This document shows positions 22,261-33,508 of a stretch of 64,000 nucleotides of DNA, one piece after another; position 1 is the stretch's first letter, and every line of letters begins with the position of its first letter. The notes beneath the pieces were generated by a model that did no database searches, had not been told where the DNA came from, and saw only the letters and a list, made by a program, of their open reading frames with translations. The stretch spans positions 631,384 through 695,383 of the forward strand of contig JBBHKE010001856.1 of NCBI GenBank assembly GCA_037447655.1. Reading direction: 5' to 3'. The DNA comes from Zygnema cylindricum (lineage: Eukaryota > Streptophyta > Zygnematophyceae > Zygnematales > Zygnemataceae). The position numbers and the translations under genes are program-made.

Positions 22261-23690
22261 AAGTAGGCTGGATTGTAGATTTAAGTTCCTCCATGCACAT
22301 GTGTAAGGATAAACACCTATTCACTAAGATAAGAATGATTCCTACCATAGAGATAGAGTACGGTGATGGGAGGATAGTCACTACTACTCTTGTAGGATCG
22401 GTAGATCTGAAAGTGTTAGTAAAAAGGAAAAACATCAATAGTTACATTCTCCAATGTATTGTTTTTTCCGGAGCTGAACAAAAACCTCATCTCTACGTCT
22501 ATATTAGATGATAATGGTTTTAATAGTAGCACAAGGAAAGGAGTCTTTTGTGCTAGTTTTGAGGAGGAAATGTATTTCACTGTTGGAAAAGGTAGCTAAG
22601 GGGTGTTTAGGCTCATTTTAAGCAATAAAAAGAAAAAACTTTATAATGCTGGTGTTCATGATATAATGATGTGGCATAAGAGGCTTGGGCATGTGAATCT
22701 AGATAAGCTAAGAGAGATGAAAAAGATTGGAGTTGTGGAAGGGATTCAGTTCGGTGAGAGTGAGAATCTAAGTGATTGTAGTGGATGTGCTCAAGGTAAA
22801 GCATACAGATTACCCTTTCCCAAAACAGCCACCTATAGGGGAGAAAAAAATCTAGATTTAGTACACACAGATATTTGGGGACCGGCCAAAGTGCTTTCAT
22901 CGAGGGGGAAGAGGTTTATGATGACTATCACTGATGATTGGTCTCGGTATTCCAAGGTGTATTTTTTTTAAAACAAGTCAGAAGCTCAGGATTGTTTTAG
23001 ACAATATAAAGCATGGAGTGATAAACTCCATGAAACTCCAATCAAGAGAGTAACGAGTGACAATGGTGGAGAGTATACTTCCAACCAGTTTGAGGATTTT
23101 CTGAGGGAAGATGGAGTTCAACACCAAAAGACAGTTCCAGAAAACCCGGAACCGAATGGGGTAGCTAAACGATTAAATAGGACACTAAGTGATAGTGCTA
23201 GAAGTATGTTGTTGGATAAAAAAATAGGAAAAAGGTTTTGGGCATAAGCAATGAATTGTGCTATTTACCTCAAAAATAGAGTTCTTACCTTAGCTATAAA
23301 AGATCAAACACCTTATGAGAGATGGACTGGCCGAAAACTAGACATATCTCATTTAAAGGTTTTCGACAGTCAAGTATTCAGTCTAGATACAGATCGGTCT
23401 AATTGGTAGCTAAATCCTAAAGGAAAACTGGGATACTTATTAGGATATGATGAGGATGTTAAAGGATATAAAGTTTACGATATAAAAAGGGAAGATTAAA
23501 TTTTAGTAAAGCATCTAGTAGTTATGGATGAAGGAAAGTTTGTGGATCCTTTCAAATATACAAAGTCAGTAAAAATTTGATTTGAGTCAAAAAATTGTGA
23601 TGATTTTGAGCTTCCTAGATATCCAGGTTTTAGAGAAAATTGCATTCTTGTTGGTACAAATCAGACCGAAAAAGACTCTGCTGCAGAAAC
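22261..23690 (+). pseudogene. pol: Unit G protease and integrase
   Basis: The protease site reads VDLSSSMHMCKDK, so the D-S/T-G triad is lost. The same frameshifting VLVKRKN stretch (about 22410-22435) and GGTAGCTAAGGG stop (22591-22602) as in unit E follow. Integrase from 22603 shows MMWHKRLGHVNLDKLREMKK, CSGCAQGKAYRLPF, HTDIWGP and TSDNGGEYTS (about 23055-23085), with a stop at 22969. Glu of VAKRLNRT is replaced by Lys, removing the third catalytic residue. Further stops occur at 23247, 23407, 23497 and 23578. Confidence 0.86.
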
Positions 23691-25006
23691 TCCAGTGACA
23701 ACTCTACCTGAAGCGGAAGATGTGGTGGAAATTGATTCGGAATCAAGGGATAGGGGAGAAGCCGAGATTGTTCGAAAGAGCTCACGAGAACCATCTATTC
23801 CAACCACATATTTTGAGGGGGGAAGGAGAAATAGCAAAAGATTGCAAGAAAAACAAGTTAATAACAAGGAAACAAAACCATCTCATCAAGATGAACCTCA
23901 AACTTATGGAGAGGCGATGACTTGTCGAGAAACGAACCGGTGGAAGACAGCCATCAATGAGGAGATGGCTTCAATTATGGCAGCCGATACTTCGGAGCTG
24001 GTGGATTGTCCACCTAACGGAAAACCAATCGGTTGTAAGTGGGTTTTCAATTTAAAACTGACCCCGGATAACACCATTGAGCGTTAGAAAGCTGATTAAT
24101 GGCAAAAGGATTAACATAGAAGGAAGGAATCGACTACGAGGAAACCTTTGCCTTGGTCGTCAAATTTCCCTCCGTCCGCATACTTCTCAATTTAGCAGCA
24201 GGAGAGGATATCGAGGTGCACCAGATGGACATCAAGACTGCCTTTTTGCATGGAGAATTGGAAGAGGAGATCTTCATGTAACAACTCGAAGGATTTGTGG
24301 AGGAAGGAGAGGAGATTAAGGTATGCTGGCTGATTAAATCTCTTTATGGTTTGAAACATGCCCCTTGACAGTGGAATAAGAAGCTTGATGAGTTTCTTAC
24401 CAATCTGGGATATTTCCGAATCAGCTCAGATCACTCAATCTATGTTTTTGAAGATGAGCAAGGAGTTATATTTATTGCAATTTCTGTTGATGATTTGCTT
24501 GTTTTAAGTAAATCAGTGGAAAAAATTAATAAACTGAAAACCGATCTTAAGGGGAGATTTGAAATGAAAGATATGGGGGGAGCAAAATATATTTTGGGAA
24601 TTCAAATAGAAAGAGACCCAAAAAGAAAGATTATAAGATTGACTAAAAAGGAAGCAATAGGGAACATGTTGGATAAATTTTAGATGGATAAAGGTAATAG
24701 TTGCACAACTCCAATGGAGTTAAAATACAGATGTGAAAGGAGTAAGGATGAAGGAGTCATAGTCTTAGACGAGGAATTAAGTCTTGAAGAACAAAAGTTC
24801 ATGCACACTATTCATTACAGGCAAGTAGTGGGAAGCCTACTCCTTTTTATGAATTATACTCGACAGGATTTAGCTACAGTTGTAGGAGTATTGAGTAGAA
24901 GTCTAAATGCTCCCACTAAGAAGGATTGGGAGACACCTAAGAGATTCGTTAGATATTTGATAGGAACTAGGGATCTATGGTTGTATTTGGGTTAGGATAA
25001 TAATGA
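23691..25006 (+). pseudogene. pol: Unit G reverse transcriptase, up to the element H insertion
   Basis: The linker (FEGGRRNSKR) and RT N-terminal blocks are open from 23695 to 24087, then stop where unit E also carries a one-base deletion and a TAG for Gln. Later blocks include [13 protein letters not shown] in another frame. The catalytic motif reads SVDDLLVLSKS at about 24483-24515 (Tyr to Ser, both Asp kept), then GAKYILGIQIERDPK. TRQDLATVVGVLSRSLNAP and TRDLWLYLG lead up to 25006, where element H and its target copy AATGA interrupt. The reading resumes at 31473. Confidence 0.86.
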
Positions 25007-26061
25007 TGAAACTCTGAAACCTCCATAAGTCCTCAGAGTGGACAGCTTCCAAGAAGCCTCTAAGATAACCCTGACCCCTTTGTGTTTCAGCAAAAACAGC
25101 TGCCACCTTGGCAGACAAAAAATCTGACCAACTTCACCCCTGTGAAGGCAAGACTCCCCTGAGTGGATAGCAAAAAGAATTTTTGAATTTGCTCCCACAA
25201 GCAGTAAGTTATGGAGGGTCAAAGTTGACCTTTTGTACAGAAGCTCTCTGGGAGAGAGGGTCCTATCTCCTAATTTTTCTAAGTCCTATCTCTCTCACAG
25301 ACTCTATCTACTGATGTACGGAACCAATCAGATTACAATTTTGTACACAAAAGTACAACTGCCAGTGTACTTTCTGTATGGACACCGTACAACATGGCCT
25401 AAATGTGGACACGTGATATGTTCGGATTCGCTCCCTTAATGCTCGGAGATGCCGCGATCTAATGTCATTCCGCCATGTGTCATCCGATGTGGCGATGACC
25501 ACAAACCGCCGAAATCCTCTTTCGCGATCTGGGCGTTAATTCCGGCCGTCCGATTAAATTCACATTTAATCGTAACCGTAATAAATACATGCACGATATT
25601 CGTTTCACTAAAGAAATAAATGCGCGGTATTGGTTTCTTATGCATACCGAAATCCGTACTTTTACATTAATGGATCTATGTATCCCGTAAACAAATAGAG
25701 TTAAATGAATTATCCTATTTGATAATGTTTAATTAATTGTCAAACCATATAGTACGTAACACTTGTTCTAGACTTAACGGCTAAGGCTACCGTCTACCGG
25801 CTGTTTGCCAGGCGGTAGGTACCAAGATCAAATCCTGTGACCGGCACATACCTTTTAGTAAATAAACCCTTAACTAATATATATTTCGCGTAAATCTCTG
25901 GATAGCCTAGGTAGCCATGGCTCTAGCTCCCTCTCCAATTTCTCACTGACTGCGACAAGTTTGAGAGTTGGAGAGAGAAGTTAGAGGTAGACTGCCTCGG
26001 CTTCTTTTTATATTTCTATTTAGACCTAGAAAATACTTAAAATGGACCATTAATTTCTACA
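25007..26061 (-). repeat. Element H 3' LTR
   Basis: The 1055-bp LTR reads on the plus strand TGAAACTCTGAAACC to TTAATTTCTACA. It is bounded by target copy AATGA on the left and the polypurine tract complement CTCCCTTTATTTT on the right. Confidence 0.93.
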
Positions 26062-26074
26062 CTCCCTTTATTTT

Positions 26075-27999
26075 CTAGTCAATCTTTAATTTGAGACCAC
26101 ACTTCTCCTTGCACAAAATTAACTTAGGGGAAGGCACAAGTTTGGTCATCATATTTGCTACCATCTCACTATCTGGTCGGTACTCTAAACTGATTATTTT
26201 GTTTTCTACTTTCTCTTTAACAAAGCTGAGTCTGATGTCCCTGTGTTTGGCTTTAAAATGATGTTTAGGATTGGCAGAAATAGCGATTGCTGCCTGATTA
26301 TCACAAAAAATTTTCTACACACCACTCTTAAGGTGACCAAGCTCACCAAGCAAAGACTTGACCCACATTAATTCTTTTACAGCAGAGCAAGAGGCCATAT
26401 ACTCAGCCTCCATGGTGGATTGAGCAATAACTTTTTGCTGTTTGCTACTCCAACAGCAAGCCCCATCACCGACATATAATACATATCCAGAAGTGCATCT
26501 CCTCATCGAAGCATCACCTTAAGTGGCATCACTCCATGTAGTGATGTCAGTATTCTCCCCACCCAAATGCAACCATAGATCCCTAGTTCCTATCAAATAT
26601 ATAAGGACTCTCTTAGCTGCCTCCCAATCCCTCTTAGTGGGAGCATTTAGACTTCTACTCAGCACTTCAACAGTTGCATCTAAATTCGGTCGGGTACAAT
26701 TCATAAAATAGATTAGACTTCCCACTACTTGTCTGTAACGAATAGTCTGCATGAACTTCTGTTCTTCAAGAGATAATTCCTCATCTAAGACTATGACTCC
26801 TTCTTCCTCACTCCCCTCACTTCCCTTCTTCAACTCCATTGGAGTTGTACAACTATTAGCTTTATCCATTTGAAATTTTTCAAGCATGTTCCCTATTGCT
26901 TCCTTTTGAGTCAATCATATAATTTTTCTTTTTCGGTCTCTCTCTACTTGAATTCTTAAAATATATTTTGCTTCCCCGATATCCTTCATTTCAAATCTCC
27001 CCTTAAGATCGGTTTTCAGTTTATTAATTTTTTTCATTGATTTACTTAAAACAAGCAAACCATCAATATAAATTGCAATAAATATCAAACCTTCCTCATC
27101 TTCGAAGACATAGATTGAGTGATCTGAGCTGATGCGGATATATCCCAGACGGGTAAGAAACTCATCAAGCTTCTTATTCCATTGTCGAGGCGCCTATTTC
27201 AAACCATAAAGAGATTTAATCAGCCGGCATACCTTACTCTCCTTTCCTTCCTCCACAAACCCTTCGGGTTGTCGCATGAAGATCTCCTCTTCCAATTCTC
27301 CATGCAAAAAGGCTGTCTTGATGTCCATTTGGTGCACTTCCATGTCTTCTGCTGCTGTTAGGCTGAGAAGTATGCGGACGGAGGGAAATCTAACCACCGG
27401 GGCAAAATTTCCTCGTAGTCAATTCCCTCCTTTTGTGTAAATCCCTTTGCCACTAATCGGGCCTTATAGCGCTCGATTATGTTATCTGGGTTCAGTTTTA
27501 ATTTGAAAACCCACTTACACCCGATTGGCTTTCGGTTAGGTGGACAATCCACCAGCTCCCAAGTATCGGCTGCCATAATTGAGGCCATCTCCTCATTGAT
27601 GGCTGTCTTCCACCGATTTCTTTCTGGACAATTCATCGCCTCTCCATAAGTTTCAAGTTCATCTTGATGAGATAGTTTAGTTACCTTGTTATTAACCTGT
27701 TTTTCTTCCAATGTTTTGCTACTTCTCCTTCCCCCTTCAAAATCTGAGGCCGGAATTGATGGTTCTTGTGAATTCTTTCGAAAACTCGGCTTCTCCCCTA
27801 TCCATTGATTCCAAATCAATTTCCACCACGTCTTCCGCTTCGCCTTGAGTTGTCACAGGAGTTTCCACAACCGAGTCCTTTTCGGTGTGATTTGTACCTG
27901 CAAGAATGTCATCTTCTCTAAAAGCTGGATAGTTAGGAAGCTCAAAGTCTTCGGAATTTTTCTGACTCAAATCTGATTTTTACTGACTTTGTATATTTC
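26075..27999 (-). pseudogene. pol: Element H reverse transcriptase and RNase H
   Basis: From the stop at 26077-26075 upstream: an RNase H C-terminus, then RCTSGYVLYVGDGACCWSSK and STMEAEYMASCSAVKEL (26506-26360), TRDLWLHLGGENTDITTWSD (about 26600-26525), a stop, and the RT palm and thumb (26914 rightward). The RT motif region 27085-27040 reads IAIYIDGLLVLSKS, so the second YxDD Asp is Gly. [33 protein letters not shown] and SIPASDFEGGRRSSKTLEEK are readable. A frameshift at about 27740-27820 separates the linker from upstream integrase. Element N carries the same frameshift at the matching place. Confidence 0.87.
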
Positions 28000-29280
28000 A
28001 AGGGATCCACGGTCTTTCCTTCATCCATAACTACTAGATGCTTTACTAAGATTATATCTTCCCTTTTTAGATCGTAAACTCTATATCCTTTAACATCCTC
28101 ATCATATCCTTATAAGTATCCCAATTTTTCTTTAGGATCTAGCTTCCAATTAGACCGATCTGTATCTAGACTGAATACTTGACTGTCGAAAACCTTTAAG
28201 TGAGATATGTCTGGTTTCCGGCCTTTCCATCTCTCATAAGGTGTTTGATCTTTTATAGCTAAAGTAAGAACTCTATTTTTGAGGTAATTAGCACAGTTCA
28301 TTGCTTCTGCCCAAAACCTTTTTCCTATCTTTTTATCTGACAACATACTTCTAGCACTATCACTTAGTGTTCTATTTAACCTTTTAGCTACCCCATTCTG
28401 TTCCGGGTTTTCTGGAACTGTCTTTTGGTGTTGGACCCCATCTTCCCTCATAAAATCCTCAAACTGGTTAGAAGTATACTCTCCACCATTGTCACTCCTT
28501 ATTCTCTTGATTGGAGTTTCATGAAATTTTTCGCTCCATGCTTTATATTGTCTAAAACAATCCTGAGCTTCGGACTTGTTTTTCAAAAAATACACTCGGG
28601 AATACCGAGACCAATCATCAGTGATAGTCATTATAAATCTCTACCCCCCTCGTGAGGGCACTTTAGCTGGTCCCCAAATATCTGTGTGTACTAGATCTAG
28701 AATTTTTTCCCCCTTATAGGCGGCTGTTTTAGGAAAGGGTAATCTGTGTGTTTTACCTTGAGCACATCCACTACAATCACTTATATTATCATTCTCACTA
28801 AAATTAATCCCTTCCACCACTCCCATCTTTTTCATCTCTCTTAACTTGTCTAGATTCACATGCCCTAGCCTCTTATGCCACATCATAATATCATGAACAC
28901 CAACATAATAAAGTTTCTTCTTTTCATTACTTCAAACAAGCCTTAACATCCCATGGCTACTTTTCTCAGGAATGAAATAGACATCCTCCTCAAAACTAGC
29001 AGTAAAGACTCCTTCCCTAGTGCTAGTAAAAAAACCCTTATCATCTAATACGGATGTAGAGATGAGGTTTTTGTTCAGCTCCGGAATATACAATACATCG
29101 GAGAATGTTACTATAATTGTCTTTCCTTCTACTAACACTTTCAAATCTACCGATTCTACAAGAGTAGTGGTGACTATCCTCCCATCCCCGTACTCTATCT
29201 CTACGGTGGGAATATTTCTTATCTTAGTGAACAGGTGCCTATCCTAACACATGTGCATGGAGGCACCTGAATCTATAATC
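28000..29280 (-). pseudogene. pol: Element H protease and integrase
   Basis: The protease region at 29280-29225 reads IDSGASMHMC followed by a stop for Lys. The inter-domain stretch VLVEGKTIIVTFSDVLYIPE is open at 29144-28932. Integrase has MMWHKRLGHVNLDKLREMKK, CSGCAQGKTHRLPFP, HTDIWGP (first Asp), SDNGGEYTS (second Asp) and EQNGVAKRLNRT, where the third catalytic Glu has become Lys. The C-terminal KVFDSQVFSLDTDRSNWKLD block is at about 28200-28130. Stops at 28640 and 28932 break the frame. Confidence 0.87.
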
Positions 29281-30431
29281 CAGCCTGCTTCACCTTTCAA
29301 TCCACCATAAGCACATTTATGCCTTTGTGGAATTTTGACCTCGTTTTTCGCCTCCAACTCCTCATCTAAAAGGAGCTCATCGTCCTCGTCTTTGGATTCC
29401 GCCTCATGTACTTGTGTCACAAGGGCCTTTTTCTTTCCTCTCGGGGTACCACTCGTCTACCCCTCCTTTAACCGAAGCTCGGTAAGCTTAGTGCACTCTG
29501 CCATATAGTGCCTAGGTTTCTTACAAAAATGATATAAACCTTTGGGAGCCCTTGGTCCGAACTCGTCGGTCTCATTTTTCTGCTCCCTCCCCCCATAGTT
29601 TCCGACCCGTTTCCGGGAATCCTTCTTCCTCCAATCGGTCGCAATTGCCAAGGCTTGGCCACTCTTTCCTCCGTTTCGGATCTCAATCGTATTCTCCCGA
29701 ACGAGAATCATCCATACCATTGAGTTCCATATCCACCTTGAGTACAGCAAGTTCTGCACACGGTTTACTATGTTCTCGAACTCATCGGGTAACTTCATCA
29801 GTAAACACTTAACCTTTTCTTTTTCACTAAAATCTTTTCCCGCACTCTCTAGCTCCATGAAGAGTGTAGCAAGCTCATTGCAAAAATCCAACATTTTCCC
29901 CCGTTTTTATATATACTCCTTAACTTTCTGATCAGCGAACTGTTGTTGCTGAATCGTACCACTTGGGTACATCTCTATGAGAGCCATCTAAAGATCGAAT
30001 GCCCTTTCTACCTGCAAATGAGGACATGGAAGTCCTTGAGTGAGATGGCGTAGGATGAAGTGCTTTGCCGCTATATTGTTGAAGTCCCAAGTTTCTGTAT
30101 CATTCTCCTCGTTCCTTGGAATAGGTGACATGAATGTCGAACCAGTTGCTATTGGTGTAGTTGCCTCCTTATCCTTTCCTTTGTCCACCACCTCTCATTC
30201 TTTTGTTTCTTTCGTTGAAGGTGGATCCTTTTTCCTGGTGAATCTGCTTCCTCCAAACCCTGGAGGAATTCAAAGACTTGATGGACGCACAAACCGTCCA
30301 CTCTCTATCCCCCAAAACCTTTTTTCGCATAGAGATCCTATCATCATACTTTCCTAGTACATGAAGCCAGTTCCATTAAAGATTGGTACCCTAGAGGGTG
30401 GGCCCATAACCTGAAACTGTGAGACCTCCAT
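29281..30431 (-). pseudogene. gag: Element H gag
   Basis: The ATG complement at 30431-30429 lies inside the 5' LTR; the frame crosses the primer site as MEVSQFQVMGPPSRVPIFNG. A stop follows near 30358. Downstream parts are AAKHFILRHLTQGLPCPHLQ (about 30080-30010), a KMLDFCNELATLFMELESAG frame (29894 leftward), DEFENIVNRVQ and a zinc knuckle whose first Cys is Tyr (YHFCKKPRHYMAEC, about 29535-29494). An acidic linker and QKCAYGG end gag near 29300. Confidence 0.85.
30397..30411 (-). other. Primer-binding site of element H
   Basis: On the minus strand GGTTATGGGCCCACC abuts the LTR terminus CA. All 15 bases pair with GGUGGGCCCAUAACC of the plant initiator tRNA-Met anticodon arm, as recalled. 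The internal ATG pairs with the CAU anticodon and is also a gag Met codon. Confidence 0.85.
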
Positions 30432-31467
30432 AACACCTGAGAGTGGACAGCTTCCAAGAAGCCTCTAGGATAACCCTGACCCCTTTGTGTTTCAGCAAAA
30501 ACAACTGCCACCCTGGCAGACAATAACTCTGACTAACTTCACCCATGTGAAGGGAAGACTCCCCTGAGTCTATAGCAAAAAAAATCTCTGAATTTGCTCC
30601 CCTGAGCAATAAGTTATGGAGGGTCAAAGTTGACCTTTTGTACAAAAGCTCTTTGGGAGAGAGGGTCCTATCTCCTAATTTTTCTAAGTCCTATCTCTCT
30701 CACAGACTCTATCTACTGATGTACCGAACCAATCAGATTACAGTTCCGTACACAAAAGTACAGCTGCCAGTGTACTTTCAGTACGGACACCGTATGACAT
30801 GGCCTAAATGTCGACACGTGGTATGTCCGGATTCGCTCCCTTAATCCACGGAGATGCCGCGATCCAATGTCATTCCGCCACGTGTCATTCGATGTGGCAA
30901 TGACCACAAACCGCCAAAATCCTTTTCCGCGATCTCGGCGTTAATTCTGGCCGTCCGATTAAATTCACATTTAATCGTAGCCGTAATAAATACATGCGCG
31001 ATATTCGTTTCATTAAAGAAATAAATGCGCGGTATTGGTTTCTTAACCGTAATGTAATCCATACTTTTACATTACTGGATCTATGTATCCCGTAAACAAT
31101 TAGAGTTAAATGAATTATCCTATTTGATAATGTTTAATTAATTATCAAACCATATATTACGTAACACTTGTTCTAGACTTAACGGCTAAGGCTACCGTCT
31201 ACCGGCTGTCTGCCGGCCGGTAGGTACCAGAATCAAATCGTGTGACCGGCACATACCTTTTTAGTAAATAAACCCCTAACTAATATATATTTCGCTTAAA
31301 CCTCTGGATAGCCTAGGTAGCCATGGCTCTAGCTCCCTCTCCAATTTCTCAGTGACTGCGACAAGTTTGAGAGTTGGAGAGAGAAGTTAGAGGTAGACTG
31401 CCTCGGCTTCTTTCTATATTTCTATTTAGACCTAGAAAATACTTAAAATGGACCATTAATTTCTACA
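30412..31467 (-). repeat. Element H 5' LTR
   Basis: The 1056-bp LTR reads on the plus strand TGAAACTGTGAGACC to TTAATTTCTACA and pairs with 25007-26061. It holds GTAC clusters at about 30720-30790 and the box CTAAGTCCTA near 30685. Confidence 0.93.
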
Positions 31468-31943
31468 AATGACATCACTACTTGGAGTGATGCCAATTAT
31501 GGTGATGCTCCGAGGAGGAGATGTACTTCTGCATATGTATTATATGTGGGTGATGGGGCTTCCATTTGAGTGGCAAAAAGCAAAAGGTTATTGCTCAGTC
31601 CACCATGGAGGCTGAGTATATGGCCTCTTGTTTTGCTTTAAAAGAATTGATGTGGGTCAAGTCTTTGCTTGGTGAGCTTGGTTACCTTAAGAGTGGTGTG
31701 CATATTTTTTTTTGTGATAATTAGGCAACATTTGCTATTTCTGCCAGTCATAAACATCATTTTAAAGCCAAACATATGGACATTAGACTTAGCTTTGTTC
31801 GAGAGAAAGTAGAAAACAAAATTATCAGTTTAGAGTACCGACTTGATAGCGAGATGGTAACAAATATGATGACCAAACCTGTGCCTTTCCCTAAGCTTAT
31901 TCTGTGCAAGGAGAAGTGTGGTCTAAAATTAAAGAGTGAGTAG
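31468..31943 (+). pseudogene. pol: Unit G RNase H, continued after element H
   Basis: Starting with target copy AATGA, the frame of G resumes as DITTWSDANYGDAPRRRC, then VLYVGDGAS with a stop, STMEAEYMAS at about 31599-31630 and CDN followed by a stop at 31723. KHMDIRLSFVREKVENKI and NMMTKPVPFPK finish the domain before TAG at 31941-31943. The three acidic positions are kept but stops and a frameshift near 31570 inactivate it. The purine run AAAATAATGGGAG and LTR 3 follow. Confidence 0.87.
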
Positions 31944-31956
31944 AAAATAATGGGAG

Positions 31957-33024
31957 TGTAGATATTGATGGTTCTTTTAATATTTTCTAGGTCTAAAATA
32001 TAATGTAGAAAAGAAGCCGAGGTAATCTGACTCTAACTCCTCTCTTTAACTCCCACACTTGATGTTGTCAGTGAAAGTTGGAGAGGAAGCTAACGCCATG
32101 GCTACCTAGGCTATCCATAGGTTTACGGGAAATATATTTGTTGATTTAGGGATTAGTAATTTCTTTACTAAAAGGAAAGGTGTCACATCCAATATTTGAT
32201 CCTAATACTTGCCGTCCGATAAATCCGCTGTTAACCGGTAGACTTATCCATTAAGTCTACGACTAGAGTTACGTACTATAAGGTTTGTTAGTTATTTAAA
32301 TAGTGCCACGTTGGATACTTCATTTAAAGGCAACTGTTTACGGGATACATAGATCCAGTTATGTAAAAGTACGGAATACTGTTTGGATACAAAACGAGTA
32401 CTGCGCATTTGTTTCTTTAAACGAAACAAATACCGCTCAAGTATTTATGACGGCTACGATTGAAATTTGCATTCAATCGGACGGCCGAGAAGAATGCCGA
32501 GATCGCGAAAAAGAATCTCGGCGTTTTGTGGTCTTTGCCACATTGGATGACATCTGTCACAACTACATTAGATCGCGACATCTCTGTGGATTACTGGGCC
32601 GAATCTGGATATGACATGTGTTGACATTTAGGCCTTGTTGTACAATATTTGTATAGAAAGTACACTGGTAGTTGTACTTTTGTGTACGACAATGTAATAT
32701 GATTGGTGTTGTACATAAGTATACAGAGTTTTAGAGAGAGATAGGACTTAGAAAAAATTGGTAGATAGGACCCTCTCTCCCACAGAGCTTTTGTACAAAT
32801 GGTCAACTTTGACCCTCCATAACTTTTTTCTCAAGGGAGCAAATTCAGAGATTCTTTTTGCTATGGACTCAGGGGAGTCTTGCCTTCACACGGGTGACGG
32901 TGGTCAGAGTGTTTGTGTGCGAGGGTTTCTGTTATTTTTGCCGAAACACAAAGGGGTCAGGGTTATTTTAGAGGCTTCGTGTGAGTTGCCTACTATGAGG
33001 ACCTATGGAGGTCTTAGAGTTACA
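31957..33024 (+). repeat. Composite LTR 3 (3' LTR of unit G)
   Basis: TGTAGATATTGATGG to GGTCTTAGAGTTACA, about 1068 bp, followed by target copy TAGTA. It is closest to LTR 1: both contain TAAAATATAATGTAGAAAAG and AAGTCTACGACTAGAGTTAC, which LTR 2 lacks. Confidence 0.9.
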
Positions 33025-33497
33025 TAGTATACCCAAATACTTGTATATATTGTCAGAATGAGTAAATCTACACTAATAACTAATACATATAAAGACAAAC
33101 CATTGTTGTTTCAAATATTTGGAAGTACACGCAATCTAAAAAGATCGTATGTTGTGTCACTAGATGAAACAATGTCATGTCGTCCAAATAAAATGTACCG
33201 TAATCGCGCCGTTTAAAATAATCTAGCGTGTCACATATAAGTTACACATCATTTGCGATAAATGTCGTTTGTCGCACTAGATTCCGTACGGCCGGTGTAT
33301 TTTTTTAAAACATTTCGAATACTAATCGTCAAATCGCTTCCCAATCCGCCGTCCATTTCCTCGCGCATTCCGCACCACTCAATTAGTCCATTAATTTTAC
33401 TGGTACATTTAATTCCCCCAAATTACGTATTTCTCACACCGTATTATTAAGGCTGCATTAAAATGGGTGTGTACGAAATTAAGTCTTTAAAACAACA
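33025..33497 (-). repeat. Element F 3' LTR, right piece
   Basis: After target copy TAGTA (33025-33029), the family 2 LTR continues (CTTGTATATATTGTCAG, compare 36502-36518) and ends TTAAAACAACA. It completes the 14085-14626 piece to about 1.01 kb. On the minus strand the LTR begins TGTTGTTTTAAAGAC, directly after the polypurine tract. Confidence 0.88.
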
Positions 33498-33508
33498 TTC
33501 CCCCAAAG
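33498..33508 (-). other. Polypurine tract of element F
   Basis: The minus strand reads CTTTGGGGGAA immediately before the LTR start TGTTGT. It is the expected plus-strand primer site and marks the true 3' end of a short internal region. Confidence 0.75.

Larger units (their letters stand above)
25007..31467 (-). mobile_element. Element H: full-length family 1 copia element nested in unit G
   Basis: The structure is complete in minus orientation: 5' LTR 31467-30412, primer site 30411-30397, gag, protease, integrase, RT, RNase H, polypurine tract 26074-26062, 3' LTR 26061-25007. The target copies are AATGA at 25002-25006 and 31468-31472, splitting the RNase H of G. The element is 6461 bp. Reading frames are broken, so it is not autonomous now. 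Confidence 0.95.
14627..33024 (+). mobile_element. Composite E/G: three-LTR tandem copia element
   Basis: The order is LTR (14627-15693), internal E (15694-20043), LTR (20044-21140), internal G (21141-25006 and 31468-31956), LTR (31957-33024). Both outer ends carry the same 5-bp target copy TAGTA (14622-14626 and 33025-33029), and the flanks rejoin as an intact family 2 LTR. The central LTR has no target copies around it. G is interrupted by element H. The two outer LTRs resemble each other more than either resembles the central one. Confidence 0.88.
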
